64,000 nucleotides of DNA from Hyposmocoma kahamanoa (lineage: Eukaryota > Arthropoda > Insecta > Lepidoptera > Cosmopterigidae): positions 11,174,418 to 11,238,417 of the forward strand of contig NW_020654810.1 in NCBI RefSeq assembly GCF_003589595.1, in the 5' to 3' direction. The position numbers and the translations under genes were made by a program. Below, one piece after another: positions 34,491 to 47,400 of the stretch (the stretch's first letter is position 1; each line of letters starts with the position of its first letter). The notes beneath the pieces were generated by a model. That model ran no database searches and had not been told where the DNA came from. It was given only the letters and a program-made list of their open reading frames with translations.

Positions 34491-34710
34491 CTGCCTCCGT
34501 GGCCGAACGGGTACCATGCCGGACTGCCGCGCAGCGGTCTCGGGTTCGATTCCCGGGCCGGGAGAAATATTTGTATGGCCTACATACATTTATCTCGTGA
34601 CTTAGGGTGTAATTTGTGGTTGTCTCTGCGTGTGTCCATGGCACCCGCGATACAGGGTTTCACTAGTGCGGGGCTATGTTGAGTGTGTGCGTTATTATTA
34701 TTATTATAGT
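34491..34710 (+). repeat. SINE family A copy, full length
   Basis: Head CTGCCTCCGTGGCCGAACGG, B box GGTTCGATTCC, then the body blocks 'atttgtatggcctaca', 'gtgtaatttgtggttgtct', 'ccatggcacccgcgata' and 'tagtgcggggctatgttgag', and a (TTA)n tail. Both polymerase III boxes are intact. Confidence 0.9.
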
Positions 34711-37700
34711 TTATTTACTTACTTATGAAATAAATATTTTTTGAGTTTGAAATTTGGAACTCGCGAATCGACAATCGATATATATATATATATATATAGT
34801 TAACGCCAATACTGTTTGTTACAAGTTTTTTTTTCGACGTATTATTCGACAACAAAAGTTACAAACTCTTGACAATGCGCATTTCATTCTGATATGTTTA
34901 CGTAAAATTAAGGTTCGGACGGAATTCAAGCTATAATAAACTTTAACTCAACTGAATAACCAAAAATTTGAGTCCCTTTCGACTTCATGTTATTAGATAC
35001 AGTATGTAATTCTAAAAGTCATTAGAGAAAAAAGGAAACTCCATAGCTGGTGAAACATTGATCCAGTCGCGCAAACACAGGAAAAGAAATAATTGGATAC
35101 AGGCCACAAAGATTTGCCACATGTGAAATAAAAAAAAAAGAAATTATTGGAAAATATTTTCCTGGAGTGTAATCTGTATCTGCAATCCCCTGAGCGTTGA
35201 GAGCTCAGCTCGGACATAGAGCAAAATCGGAATCTTACTAGGCAACTGCTGTATTAATAGGGTTGAAGTGTTAGGCACTTATTATTTTTTCATTTTACGA
35301 GAAAATCGATTGTGTTATAGTCAACACGTTATTACTAGTGGAGTTGTTTAAAAGGACAGCTTAACACCGTAGTTTGATCCTATTTTGAACTCTATGAAAT
35401 TTTCAAAACGCTATGTATATAGAAACATTGATTTCCCGTTACTTGTTAGAAAATTAATTACGTGATGTAAATATCTCGTTCATTTTGACCAAAAAGAAGA
35501 AAGGCTCAGCATTTTTTCTATAGATTTTGCAGAAAACATTGCTCAACGAAAAGCATTTATGATATTAAAAAAGTTTTATCCACTTATCCATTGTGTTCCT
35601 TGAATTAACATTAAAATTACGAAATATAAACATTTCGCGCGGAAATTGCTTCCAAACTGTGCAATCTTGCCCACGCACCAACGTTTGAACAACGCTTGAA
35701 GGTCAATCGAGACAGAAATAATATTATCAAATGACAAATTCTCTTAAATAAATGAGTAAATAGTTTTTGATAACGAAACCTAAAAAACTCATAATTGTGT
35801 TGCGAAAAAACATTCGCTCATGAAAAACGTTTGAATTTTTAACCTGCGTCAAAGTATTGTAAATATAACCCATTGAAACAATGGGTAGCAAAATTTGTTA
35901 CCAATGTCTTCGCAAAATTTGTAACCAATTCTGTTTCACTAGCAACCCTACGTTACTCAAATGCTTTCCAACGTATGGGAAAGCTTTACATGAAAGTCGG
36001 TTCCGATACGAAAAATCTTTGGAAAATATAACGTTCCAAATCTTTTCATAACAAATTGATAATAACATAAAATATACTGAGAAATGCGGAGTTCTAAAAC
36101 CCATGGTTTTTTAACCAACTCTTATGTCTTGTCAGAAGCCAAACAATACCTTGTGAATGTTGTAGGTATATGATTGGTTCAAATTCACAATGTGGTATGT
36201 TGACCCTGTGGTGAGATCTTTTGTGTTCTCCCCAAATTAAAGTATACAATTCCTCATCTATGATTACTGGAATCATTTGGAGCGTAAAGTTCGACATCAT
36301 AGTTCCAAGACATTGCCAATTTGTTGGTTAGATCTCTAGAAAACGTTGCACAACGATTCGTAATAACCCGATATTATAATAACAGTTCGAACTGACCCTC
36401 GTGACCCACGGTGACCTCAAGTGAACAATATTTGAAATGTACTTGTTAACAACGTGCTTCCTGTTGATGGTAACATGAAATTTGTTAGTACTGAAGATGG
36501 AGAGAGTAAGTAGAGAGAGGTCAGATAGAAGTTACACTACTGTCTTGTAGTTCGAAAAATTAAGATATTGTTGAATTATTGTATCTCGAGCAAAGATTCA
36601 ACCATTGTCGATGTGGTTGATGCGAACCTGAAAGGGGTCCATGGTAGAGAAAAAATAATTGTGGTGCACGAGATGGAAATGGGATCCACGAGAGTGGATA
36701 GGCAGCTCGTGGCCAAAACTTTGGCATACTATCAATGGAATAATCCACGTAAATATTTTTATATATTTTCGGTTTTTCACGCTACAATTAAAGGGGTGCA
36801 CGAAAGGACCCTCACCGCACGACGTACCTTTCCTTATCTACACGTCTGACGTACCCTGGGCAACTATCATTACAGTGTATGCCATCGATACGATAAGAAT
36901 AAGACTACAGTTAAGTCTAAGTGAGTAGCACTGTATCAGCTGCCTACACATTTGAAATTAATGAAATTGTAAAAAAATATTTCCTTAGGGTCTACCTAAA
37001 CAAGAAACAATTTACGCGTGATCTATGAAAAAAAGTTTGGGAATCTCTGCTCGATTGCATACCGAGAAACCAGCTATTAATCAATAACAAAACGATAAAG
37101 CATTACATTCAGTCCTATTTCTCATGCTTTGGAGTAGTTGTACAATTAATAATGATCAAATAGTTTATCATTTTGGACAGTTACGTCCTTTAAATCCGCT
37201 CTACATATATCCGCCAAAGAAGTAGTTCCTACGAATTTCATTCACTTGCTTATTTATTGGAAAGTGAAAATCTAAAGAGTTTATGGAAACGGTAATGCTT
37301 ATGTAATTACGAGGTGCACCGGCCGTGGGCAGGGGGCACGTCGCTATGGCAACGCTCTGATACCCTATGAAAGTGAAATCAGAGGACAATGACCTTCGAG
37401 AAACATTAAACCTCCAGCCGGTATTTATATAGATAGATATACGTGCTTGTAAATACTTGCCGACGGATAACGAGCTCAATAAATAAATGACTTGCGAAAC
37501 TACTCTCCCGCCTAAAGAGATTGGCGAGTGTCATGCGGGAGAAATATTTGCACTGCGAGGAACGTGTTCGTATACTGCTAAAGCCAGAGATCGGTATAAA
37601 AAAGACAAACGAAAAAACTTGCTCCGACTGATGTATATAACAATGTAAGTGTTACATATGACAACAGCAAAGTGTAACATTCAAGAGTCACTCAACTCCG

Positions 37701-38960
37701 CTGAATTCTTTTCTCGTGTTGCAAGACAAATTACATCTGTAAAAGGTTACATCATTAACGATTTATACTTTATGTGTGCGCTATCGCCAGTTACATTATC
37801 TCTTTATTCGGCCTACACGAAGATGTTAGACATGTAGTAGATTGTTTTAACGAAGGCGAAAGCCGAAAAAGGGAGCGAGTGACGACATTCAGTGAAATTG
37901 CAAAACAATAGCCACAAAATTAGACAGTGAAGTATGACAAATGTATGCTCGTGCTCATCACATAAATAATGACAGCAGGCTTGATGGCACACTCTTCTCT
38001 ATACGTATACCGAATTATTCATGGAGACCTGGAGTCATACAATTTATAATCCCAGCGGCCTTTAATACACCGACCAGGCGTCGAGAATTTAATTTGCACT
38101 TTTAAGCTGGCTCGACCTAATAACCACGCCGCAGAGCATTTTAATTTTAAATTCTATTACGAGAAATTAAGGTTCGAGCTTGAAAAAGATAACAGTAATT
38201 CGGAAGAAGTAAGCAAATAAATATGAGCTTTTAAATACGGCTAAATTAATCACTTTATAATCGACTTCATTCATAAAGGAACAAACAGGAAAGAGTTTGT
38301 GAAGCCAATTGCTGAGTCACGCGAAGATATACGGCAGATAAGAGACAATGTTCGCAGAACAGTCTAAGGACATGTCCAGTCGCACCCAGAGAGGATCAAG
38401 GGTCAATCATAATTGAATCTGTTGGGATGGACGCACTCTCAATACGAATTAATACCCACTTAAATGGCAAAGGAACTTTATTGTAGCTTTGAACATTGAG
38501 AAAAATAACGGTTCGTTTCATAATATTTGTTTTCTGGGCTTAAGTGTTTCCAATGCCAAGTAATATTATGACTTTTATACTTACCCATGGAACTCGCTGT
38601 TATTGCAACAACTCAGTGTTCTTTAGGTGTTATGGGCAAAGTTTTCTGTGCTCAAGGACTAAAACTACAATAACAGATGTCGGTATTGGATTCCTAATAG
38701 TTATGTAATTAAATATGTTTGCTCTAAAAAAGTTGAGACTTTGCTTTGACATTGTGATTTGTATGTTTGTTTTTCGTTAAAATGTTTACTTATGTTTCCC
38801 ACCCAAGTTACCTAATTACTTAAGTGAGTATAATTTCAAACAGTGTAACTAATTTAGTAGAGCCAATTGACATTTCCTGCTCATTTAGGTTCTCTTTTAT
38901 TTATGTTAAAGTAGTCTTTCTGTTAATAATATGCACATAGCACAAACGAGATAATGCCAA
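34711..38960. other. Non-coding DNA
   Basis: Short (TA)n at 34779-34797. Overlapping frames on both strands around 36560-36930 lack motifs or codon bias. No gene or clear transposon was recognised. Confidence 0.35.
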
Positions 38961-38965
38961 TCATA

Positions 38966-39540
38966 GCAGTAAAGCTCCTAAAAAAGACGTCCAGGGATGT
39001 ACTGCCACCTTACTTATTTCTGCCACCAAGCAGTAATGGAGCATTCCTGCGTTTCGGTTTTGAAGGGCAAGGGTGCTGTGAAATTAAAGGCGTAGCGAAT
39101 CCAGCAGTCGCTACAAATCTCTTTTGTATACATATTTTATAGTCTTTTTAAGTTTGTTTTATATTTAAATTCTAAATTTAAATGTGAATGTTTTGGGCGC
39201 TTTTTCTTTACTATTTTCTTCACTATTTCTTTATTATTTACTATGTTTTTGTAGTAAATTAATAACTGTCCGTGTTTTTGTAGTAAATCAATAAACAGTA
39301 AGTGCATTTGCTTTGGTCTTACTCACTCTTTGTTAGCCCACGAACCCATTGATACAGTCCGCTACAACAGGCGTATGAGACTTATCAACATATGTCTCGG
39401 GGTGACTGACGCAGTGGCAGTGCCCCTCAGATCTTTGTGATTTAAGGCCCTGAGTGGCATTGCAACTGTTATGGACAGATGTGTCGCTCACCACCAAGCG
39501 CCCGACTTGTTTGCCCCGTCACTTGGTATCATAAGTAAAA
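38966..39540 (+). repeat. Family L repeat split by a nested insertion
   Basis: The 5' part (38966-39092: 'ctgccaccttacttatttct', 'gccaccaagcagtaatgg', 'ggttttgaagggcaagggtg') and 3' part (39369-39540: 'tatgagacttatcaacatat', 'gtgtcgctcaccaccaagcg', 'ccccgtcacttggtatcata') belong to one family L copy. AGGCG occurs at both junctions (39088-39092 and 39369-39373). Confidence 0.75.
39093..39368. mobile_element. 276-bp AT-rich insertion nested in a family L repeat
   Basis: Bounded by a 5-bp AGGCG duplication of the host repeat. The ends are loosely inverted: TAGCGAATCC at the left, and GTAGCGGACTG at the right when read on the minus strand. The interior has a local duplication 'gtttttgtagtaaat' (39245-39290). 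Non-autonomous, class unknown. Confidence 0.55.
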
Positions 39541-42430
39541 GAATCGTAAAATAACATTATAAATCTTGGGATATTCGAAGTTATATTTAATTAGTTCGTA
39601 TCCATTGCTTTCATTGTAGGTTATCGAGTTCAGAACATGTCATGGAGGCAAATAATTACAGCATTGGATGCGCTTGTTCAGTACGCTGCCTCGGGATTCG
39701 CCACACTATAAGTACTGACCTCGCACTCAGCGTATTTTGCTAGCCAGGCATTGCGAGAGCAAACCCGTGTTTCGGGTTTATTGCTTGACCGTTACGTGGG
39801 AAATATAAAAGCGAACTATTGTTGTTTTAAAGGGAAGGAACCGAATAAACAGTAGTAAGTTTAACCACTATGTTATTTCTATGTTAACCTGTTGGAACCA
39901 GAGCAAACTCTTTCGTGATTATTACCTCAGTATTAACACGATTTACTGGTTTTTTACTACAATACGACGTATAATTACGACTCATGACCATGAAGCGTGA
40001 CACCACTCAGAAATATCGGGAGAACAATACTAAATAAGGTATACGGCGGCGGCGTTAAGTTACGTAGTAATCACTAATAACTATTTACACGTTTTGAAAG
40101 ACAATTTCAACAAACTCAATAATACTTTAATTGTTTTCGTTCTAAGTTTTAACATATAAGTCGGTAAATGTGTATGTGAGTTGTTATTGTTTGTTTTAAT
40201 ACTTACCCATTCATAAGTTGTGTATAGTAACTTAAAAGGCGGCATTCATAACATGACCATACGTTCCACTTTTAAACTTCGTGTCCCGCTGGCCTCACAA
40301 TACTTAACAATGTCCCGCTTTGACAAAATAGGACACGTGCTATTTTTTTTAAATGGCGCTTAAGCGTAAAATATGTATATAGAGCCAGTCCACCAGGCTA
40401 CACAAACTTTTTTTTAATTTTTAATCATTAAATATTTTTATAGTTATTTTGAATTATTTTTTATCATTGAATATTTTGTAACTATCATAAAACACTTGTT
40501 TTATTTTTAAAACAATAATAAAGTTGCAGGCGTCCCGCTCTGATGGAAAAAAATAATGGTCACGTTAGGCATACATCGCATAAGTCATGAATTTCAAAAT
40601 GAGCCACAATGTTACAATTAAATATGTCAATTATTGAAATCGAAAGCAAAAAGTTTCAAATATTTATAATTTGTTTAGTTAATGAATATTGCTGCATTGT
40701 TAACGCGTACAAAATCTGTTATTATTAATTGAGTACTAAGTTACGTTTCTAAACAAAAAGTTATGAAGTCCCCAAAGTGTCGAGAAGTTATGACAACAGT
40801 AAACTTTTACATCAATTCTAAATCGCTCACTTCAACAGTTATTGTTGAACAGAAATTGTAAGGGAATATACTATCAACAGTTAAACGATTTACTCATAAA
40901 TAAGACAAACAGTTTAATTGCTAAAGTTTACATTTGACCCTAATAGTCAATTCAAATCTCAGTCAACAATCGTTCTTACGGACCTATTTGAGAAGTTAGA
41001 GAACGGAAAGTGAACTCATCTATATTAATATTTTCTTTCTACCGGGGAAGAAATTTGATTCCCGGAATGTAGGGGGTCTACTGGTGCATAATTTTAAAAT
41101 TACCTCTATTGTTAAATCATTTGGAATCCTATACAGTTTTGTTACTAATCCCTTCTTCAATCCCTTGCTCTAATAATGAAGGAAAACATCTAATGAAACT
41201 GGTTGAATGAGAGAATTTAAGACACCCGTCGAAGAGATCTCTAATCCGCATTAAATCAGCGGTGGACTATGGACTAGACCTCTTTAGTGGGGTCCTGTTC
41301 AACAGTGAAAATCGGTGGGTAATGATGAAACGACACGCACCCTACTAACTATGATTAAACGGGACACCATTTTCGCAAAAAAATTAATAACATCAATAGT
41401 TTAATACGTTCTCTTCTTCTTTTATTTGTTTTTTTTTTTTACATTATACTCTATTATACACTTTTGTAAAGCCTTTTATTATCATGTAAGATTGTATGTG
41501 ACACACAAACGAAAAACGATGAAATTGAGGACAATTGACTAAGACAGTTAAATTATCATAAATCTTTGGGGTTAAGACATTTAAATTATGTTCATGACCA
41601 AAAGCAGCTAGCCAATATTTGATGTCTTTTTACTATGGCACAACCACGTCGTAGTAATACCTACATACGTAATTACATGTAGTTACAATAAAAATTAGCT
41701 TAATACTAGTGTTTAGGTAATTCGAAATCGTAACATAAAATATGATGAACGGAATATGAACGGAACCAACTCTAGGTATACGCCATGTACTGATAAGGAC
41801 ACGTTTTCGTTTGCAATAAATATTTAAATTAAGCACTACACCAGTTACAAGTCCAGTGGCCTTTACCCCAGAATGCGGCCCTGTTCAATCTTTGTTTCGT
41901 ACATTCTAGCGAGCGCAATTCGAAAAAGAATCAACCATAAAAATTACAATAGAGACATTCAACTCACAGAATCAAACAACCTGTACGAAACAAAGCTGTG
42001 GCATTTGCAAGCCGCTAGTGCTGTCTGCAGACGGTATCTGCAAATCACGGCAACTCTCGCCTTCTAACCTTTACAATAGTACATTAAACCTTTATTGCTG
42101 ACCAGGGCGCTCTTAGCCAACCCGCCCGCAGTCATCTATCTCTCTCACCATCGCATTATTTCCACTAATGAACTATTCAAATTACACGCTTTGGTACGCC
42201 AATATGTTTTACGTAACTTGCAAATAAGGAATCGAAGATTCAAAAGGGTGTGCAATTGTTAATAGTTGGTGTTGCGAATGTATCGGAATATTTTATTATT
42301 TTAAATATTGCCCTAAGCAGTAGCGAAACACTCGTCAAAGGGCACAAAAATATATTTAGACTTCTCGTGATCACCAATTAACTTACACAAATTTGAAACG
42401 ATTAACTTGTACAAAGTAATAAACATTAAA
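39541..42430. other. AT-rich non-coding DNA
   Basis: No supported gene or repeat. Confidence 0.4.
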
Positions 42431-42436
42431 GATAAG

Positions 42437-42451
42437 GCTTTCCACATGATC
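42437..42451. repeat. 15-bp target-site duplication (LINE 3' side)
   Basis: GCTTTCCACATGATC here is identical to 43174-43188 and flanks the RTE-like LINE fragment. Confidence 0.9.
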
Positions 42452-43173
42452 TCTCTCTCTCTCTCTCATCTCAGCGTTGTCCCGGTTGCGTCCTCAGCAG
42501 TGTTGCTGCGGAGCCCGGGGTCCGCTTTCCTGCTTTTTCTCCTCCACTTTGCACGGTCTTCGGCATCCTTAGTGGTGAGACCATTGGCACGCATATCATC
42601 CTTGGCGACGTCAAGCCAGCACTTCTTGGGTCTGCCCCTTCTACCGGGGCCCGGCAGAGGTGGCATAGCCAGACATTTGTTTCCCACGTAGCATGCCGGT
42701 TTCCGTAAGATGTGGCCGTACCAACGTAGGCGGCTTTCTTGCAGTTTATCTGCAATGTCACGGACGTGAAGGCTGCCGCGGATGCGGCGTTTCTGACACG
42801 ATCTTTCCGTGAAACTCCACACATCCAGCGCAGCATCTTCATTTCCGTGACACGCAGCTCCTGCTTATGGCGCTCAAGTACTGGCCACGTTTCACTGCCA
42901 TATAAAAGGACAGGCCTAATGATGGATTTATAGACCTGTCCTTTCAGCTTAACGGTAGCGTGAGGTGACTGGGGTCACAAATGACACCAGTCACCTCACG
43001 CCACTTTGCCCAAGCGGCTGCGATTCGGGCTCTGACGTCGCAGTCGATGTCTCCGGACGCGCTAAGTACAGATCCCAAGTATTTAAACTGGCCCGTAGGC
43101 TCGACCGCGTCTTCGCCTATGCGAACGGGTAGGGGATCTGTAGCGTTGCAGACCATGTACTCAGTCTTCTTCA
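42452..43173 (-). pseudogene. RTE-type LINE, 5'-truncated, C-terminal reverse transcriptase region, frameshifted
   Basis: The minus-strand frames together encode the distal part of a non-LTR reverse transcriptase ORF. KKTEYMVCNA begins it, followed by FKYLGSVLSASG and WREVTGVICDP (first frame, ending at about 42944). YGSETW and EMKMLRWMCGVSRKDRVRNA follow in a second frame, then IRGSLHVRDIAD, LRWYGHILRKP, GRRGRPKKCWLDV and DAEDRAKWRRK in a third. KYLGS, YGSETW and MLRW are hallmarks of RTE/BovB-like LINEs. At least two frameshifts kill it. The 3' end is a short GA-rich tail (minus strand of 42452-42468). It is flanked by a 15-bp duplication, so it inserted already truncated. A hairpin (42959-43003, arms GCGTGAGGTGACTGG) marks the first frameshift region. 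Confidence 0.88.
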
Positions 43174-43188
43174 GCTTTCCACATGATC
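43174..43188. repeat. 15-bp target-site duplication (LINE 5' side)
   Basis: Identical to 42437-42451. Confidence 0.9.
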
Positions 43189-43929
43189 ATCTTTGCTAAC
43201 TACTAGTGTTAAAGATTACCGACACTAAAACTCTGTAAATTACCTAATGAATATACTGCAGATAACCAGTAGGGCTTGCACAATAGAGCGCGACTTGCAG
43301 GAGAGCGACATAGAGCGCGTGATTTCTATGCGATAATAACAGTATCTCGCTCAAGTCGCGCCTTATCGTGCTAACCCTACAGGTCTTTTATCGTGTTCAT
43401 CGAGATGATATCCGTTGTCTTGAAAGTACGGTGGTTACAGTTGATGAATATAAATACGAACTGATATAATTGATTTAGTAAACCCTTAGTAACATTGTAT
43501 AGTAACATATTGCTTATTGTTGTATTGTAGTGTGAAGCTACGGACCCGTATCATCTTCATCTCTCTCATTATACGTTTTCTAGGAAACGCCCTTACTTTT
43601 CCTGATTTTTTCCTGATTCCTGAAAGAGTCCCAACTAATATTTACTATAATATTAGTGTATAAATTACTTAAATTTGCTATTATAAGCTATTTCTCGCAC
43701 TTCGACAATTTACTCACTTTTCATGTCTCATTTCCACACCTTGGCATATTCTATCGTACTGATAGTATCTACGAAGTTTGTTATTCGTTTTTCCAATGCT
43801 AATTACGTACCATTTCATCAAACTCACTTTATAAACATATCTCTTTCGTATTTAATATTTTTATATGTAATCTATTCTTCCATAGATTATCCTATAAATT
43901 ACTATTACTTTGATATGCAATCTTAGCAG

Positions 43930-44540
43930 TAAAAGCCCTTCTGCTCCTAGCCGCTCTAATTTTGGTTCCTCATTTCAATTCAAAATTGGCCGTTCAAATT
44001 TCGATGCGCTTTCTCGCATTCTACCGATGCTACCATTCGCTCGTCACTCATATACTGACCTTCGAGTTACCTGGTCTTCGGAACGAAATATACGAAGTTT
44101 CATCTTTCTTACGCCTGGAGTGACTCCTGCCGTGCTTACGCGTCTGCCTGCACTAAGTTCCTCGGTTCTCCACATAAACCTGCTCTTCACCTTAACGTTC
44201 TACCTATCTGGACTGGGCCCTTCGCTCTGCGAAGGTGGAGTGCCTACCTATAAACTCCACCTCGCCCAAGGATCAACTGAAGCCAGTGCTGCATAACCGC
44301 CGCTGTTAGTTCCACTTCACCGCTCTCCGAAGCCTCCTCCTCCGAAGTCTCTGAAGTACTGCATAACTGCTGTTTCTACGCGAACCTCTCTACTCTCCGC
44401 CTCCACGCTGAACCCGCTGCTCTCCGGATCTACACCTCTGCCCTCAGTCTCCAACTTTGGAGGGCAGAGGCCCGCAACTCCGTGCATCCAACTCGACACC
44501 ACACCATTCTACTCTCCTACGTAACACTCTCAGGTTCTTT
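43930..44540. other. C-rich block of unknown nature
   Basis: About 600 bp with a strong C/T bias on the plus strand and a GC content well above its flanks. It holds a 128-codon plus-strand frame (43910-44296) rich in Ser, Leu and Pro with no motif I recognise, and a 61-codon minus frame (44317-44502). It is most likely an old transposable-element piece. It lacks splice structure and I would not call it a gene. Confidence 0.35.
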
Positions 44541-44637
44541 TTGATATAAACTTATTGTTATACTTTATCATTCTCCATGCTTTGATTGCATACCCTCCTA
44601 CCTCTCCCTAGCTTTCCACCCCGACAGTATTTGTAGT

Positions 44638-44870
44638 GCCGAGGTAGCCTAATCGTTTGACCTATCGTCTCTCAAGCCGAGGCCGTGGTTTCGAATCCGG
44701 GCTCGCACTCTCAGTTTTTCGAAATTTATGTGCGAATTGTAATTTGAAATTTACCATGAGCCTTTCGGTGAAGGAAAACATTGTGATGAAACCTGCACGT
44801 CGAAGAAGGTTCATAAACCTGGTACAACGTGTGCAGTCCGCAACCCGCATTGGACGAAGATGATGATTTG
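44638..44870 (+). repeat. SINE family B copy, full length
   Basis: tRNA-like head: 'gaggtagcctaatcgtttga' (A-box region) and GGTTTCGAATCCGGGCTCGC (B-box region). The body follows: 'ttaccatgagcctttcggtg', 'aaggaaaacattgtgatgaa', 'acctgcacgtcgaagaagg' and 'gtccgcaacccgcattgg'. This is a tRNA-derived SINE of a type common in Lepidoptera. The open frames across it are by-products. Confidence 0.85.
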
Positions 44871-46425
44871 TATTTGTAGAGATAAATTATATGACCGGAA
44901 CAAACTATTCGGATACGAATGGAATTAGAAAAGTAACTTCAAATTGCAAAGCAGCAAAAGGACGCTTACAAATTATATTATCAAATTTCAAAATATAGGT
45001 TAAACCACAGGTGGGTTAAACCAAAGGTCTACGGGAAACAAACTTATTGCATTCCGACTGCATTCTTCTCGCATGCACTCGACCACCTTGAGAATCCACT
45101 CTCGACTAGCCAGTGATTCCAAATGGCAAATAAAATTAAACTAATCCGTAATTTACATCAACATTATCTGTAATTTGTACCACCACTTTCGAAACGATTT
45201 ATCAAATGAAAATATCATAAAACAAGGCTATTAAAAAGTTAAACAAAAGAATATTACGTGAAATTCACATACGAACGCGTTACGACAAAATTGTTAGGTT
45301 ATTCCAACGACTACTTCCCAATTTTTACAGGTTTTAACAGGTTTTTACCTAGTTCAAGAGTCAGTGTCGTTACTTGCTACTTCCTGTTCCACTTTCATTG
45401 TAATTGTTTTTTTCTGAAACCGTTATGTGTATTATTGTATCTATTTGTAATTTGTGGAAATAAATAAATTTATTTATTATTATTTATTTATTTATTTCAT
45501 TTTTAGAACTACAAAGAATTTTTAGGCAGCAATTGATTTAATGGTAATAAACATAAAAATAACAGGCAATAACTAAAATAATTACAGGAAATATTTGTAT
45601 TCAATGAGGGTTTTGACGCCAATTGGTGTTTTAAAAAAAACTTAATAAAGACAATTACGTCAAGTAACAATTATGTTTTTCTCGTCAGCGTTGTCAGAAT
45701 TGAATTTTCTTTCCTGCAAAGTAATTAACAATTCGAGGACCCAACCAAGACCCTCTTGGAGTCCTTCATTACTTTCAAAGGCCGTCTTGCGGGACTGAAC
45801 GAAGTAAACACCACTTCAATAAATATGTCCTTTGAGGTTTTACTTATATTGTATACACCGACTACCTGGAAATTCACCTAATGCTTGCATTCCCTTCCTT
45901 TGAAACACAACGTTACTTTCAAGATTATCAGACTTGGAATGGAATTCAATTGTTCTGGCGAATAGCCAAGTAAACAGACTTTCTCTAAAAAGGCCTATTC
46001 TCAAATATGTTTGAGAAAGCAATAAGGTATCGAAAACACTTGTAAACAGGGTTTTAAGTAAAAGTTGTCAATTAAAAAGACATTAACCGGACAAAGTTAA
46101 AGCTAATCTGAGACACGAAAATAAATAAATTCTAGGAAAATTGGTTATTTCATTTACATATTTTTAAAGGTACAGATATCCGTACTACTAATGGATACTT
46201 TTGCTTAGCATGTCTCATGACTGCACACAATTAGTGTGATGAATTTCAACATTTATTCAAGTGTGTAATGGCCTCCTAAGTGACAATTTTCTATTATTTT
46301 ACTACTCATGTTTACAACAAATATGTTGTACATTACTTTATATATTTATATTATAATACAAATTATTTTTGTTACCGTACTGTACTTCTACATTTATTTT
46401 TGCTGTAGTGGGCAAATAATTTAGT
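44871..46425. other. AT-rich non-coding DNA
   Basis: A (TTTA)n-rich run at about 45462-45500; otherwise nothing recognised. Confidence 0.4.
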
Positions 46426-46427
46426 AG

Positions 46428-46715
46428 CATAGAGCTTCTTGTGAAAGTGTTCGTCCAGGGAAGTACTGCCACCTTACCTAGCCGCCAAGCGGTAATGTGA
46501 ACATTCCTGTGTTCCGGTTCTGAAGGGTAAGGGTGCTGATGAAATCACAGGTACATGGGACTTATCTACTTATATCTCAGGGTGACGGGCGCTGTAGCAG
46601 TGTATTTGCGATTTAAAGCTTGGAGTGGCGCTGCAACAATTATCGGCAGGCATGTCGTTTCCCACCAAGAGCACAACTTGTTCGTCCCGTCACTTAGTAT
46701 AATAAAAAATATAAT
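46428..46715 (+). repeat. Family L repeat, nearly complete
   Basis: Starts 'agtagcatagagcttcttgt', then 'gtactgccaccttacctagc', 'gccgccaagcggtaatgtga', 'ccggttctgaagggtaaggg', 'tctcagggtgacgggcgctg' and 'ggcaggcatgtcgtttccca'. It ends 'cgtcacttagtataataaaa'. Confidence 0.85.
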
Positions 46716-47217
46716 TAAATCTTTGTATTTTTATCATGACGACATTATATTATATTTGATTACATTTCTTTTAATTATTGATTATAACAAACTAGTGGAA
46801 TAATTTCACAAAAAATAATTGAATATCAATTCAATAAAAATTTAAAATACATTTCTTTTGCCAATATAACTTTCTCAATCAGCAATGTCAGTTTTTGCTG
46901 AAGCTATATGAATTGGTGCAACCGGGCCAATATTTAGTAATTACGGGCCAGTTTCGCAGCCTTGTGCCTTAAGCCTTTCACGCTTAATTTCACGTATCAG
47001 TATTTGGAGCTAGTTACTCGAGTTCGGTTTAATTGTCCGTGTGTGACTAAACTGCTCAACGTTTAGCAATGATACTTGAATTGGAATCAAGCATTGAACC
47101 CATTTATTACACGTTTCCATTGTTATAATGTTGATTTAACTTAAATAATAGTCGAATAGGTTTGAGTGAGATGAGTACCTACAACAAGGTTTTTGTAAGA
47201 TATCAATTTACGGACTA

Positions 47218-47400
47218 AAAAGCCGTGTATCTGATGGTAAGCGACACGCCTACACAATTTAAACTTAAAGATCTGAGGTGCACAACTCTTGCTGACTCAC
47301 CCAGAGACATAAAGTTGACAAGTCCCATGTGCCTGTAATTTCAACTGCACCCTGCAAAACCGGAACGCAGGAATACTCAATTTACAGCTTGACGGTCGAA
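47218..47400 (-). repeat. Family L repeat, 5'-truncated
   Basis: The plus strand reads 'tatctgatggtaagcgacac', 'gacaagtcccatgtgcctgt' and 'aaaaccggaacgcaggaat', the inverse of the central and 3' part of family L. Confidence 0.75.

Noticed and set aside
34491..34565. Functional tRNA gene
   Set aside because: A and B boxes are present but the head continues into a conserved non-tRNA body repeated elsewhere. No proper cloverleaf or acceptor stem can be drawn, so it is a SINE head. The same applies at 15184, 44638, 55531 and 59374.
36560..36930. Overlapping frames on both strands as a possible exon cluster
   Set aside because: Several overlapping frames in AT-rich sequence, none with motif or consistent splice sites.
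42407..42691. 94-codon plus-strand frame, Leu/Ser-rich
   Set aside because: Antisense of the RTE-like LINE fragment.
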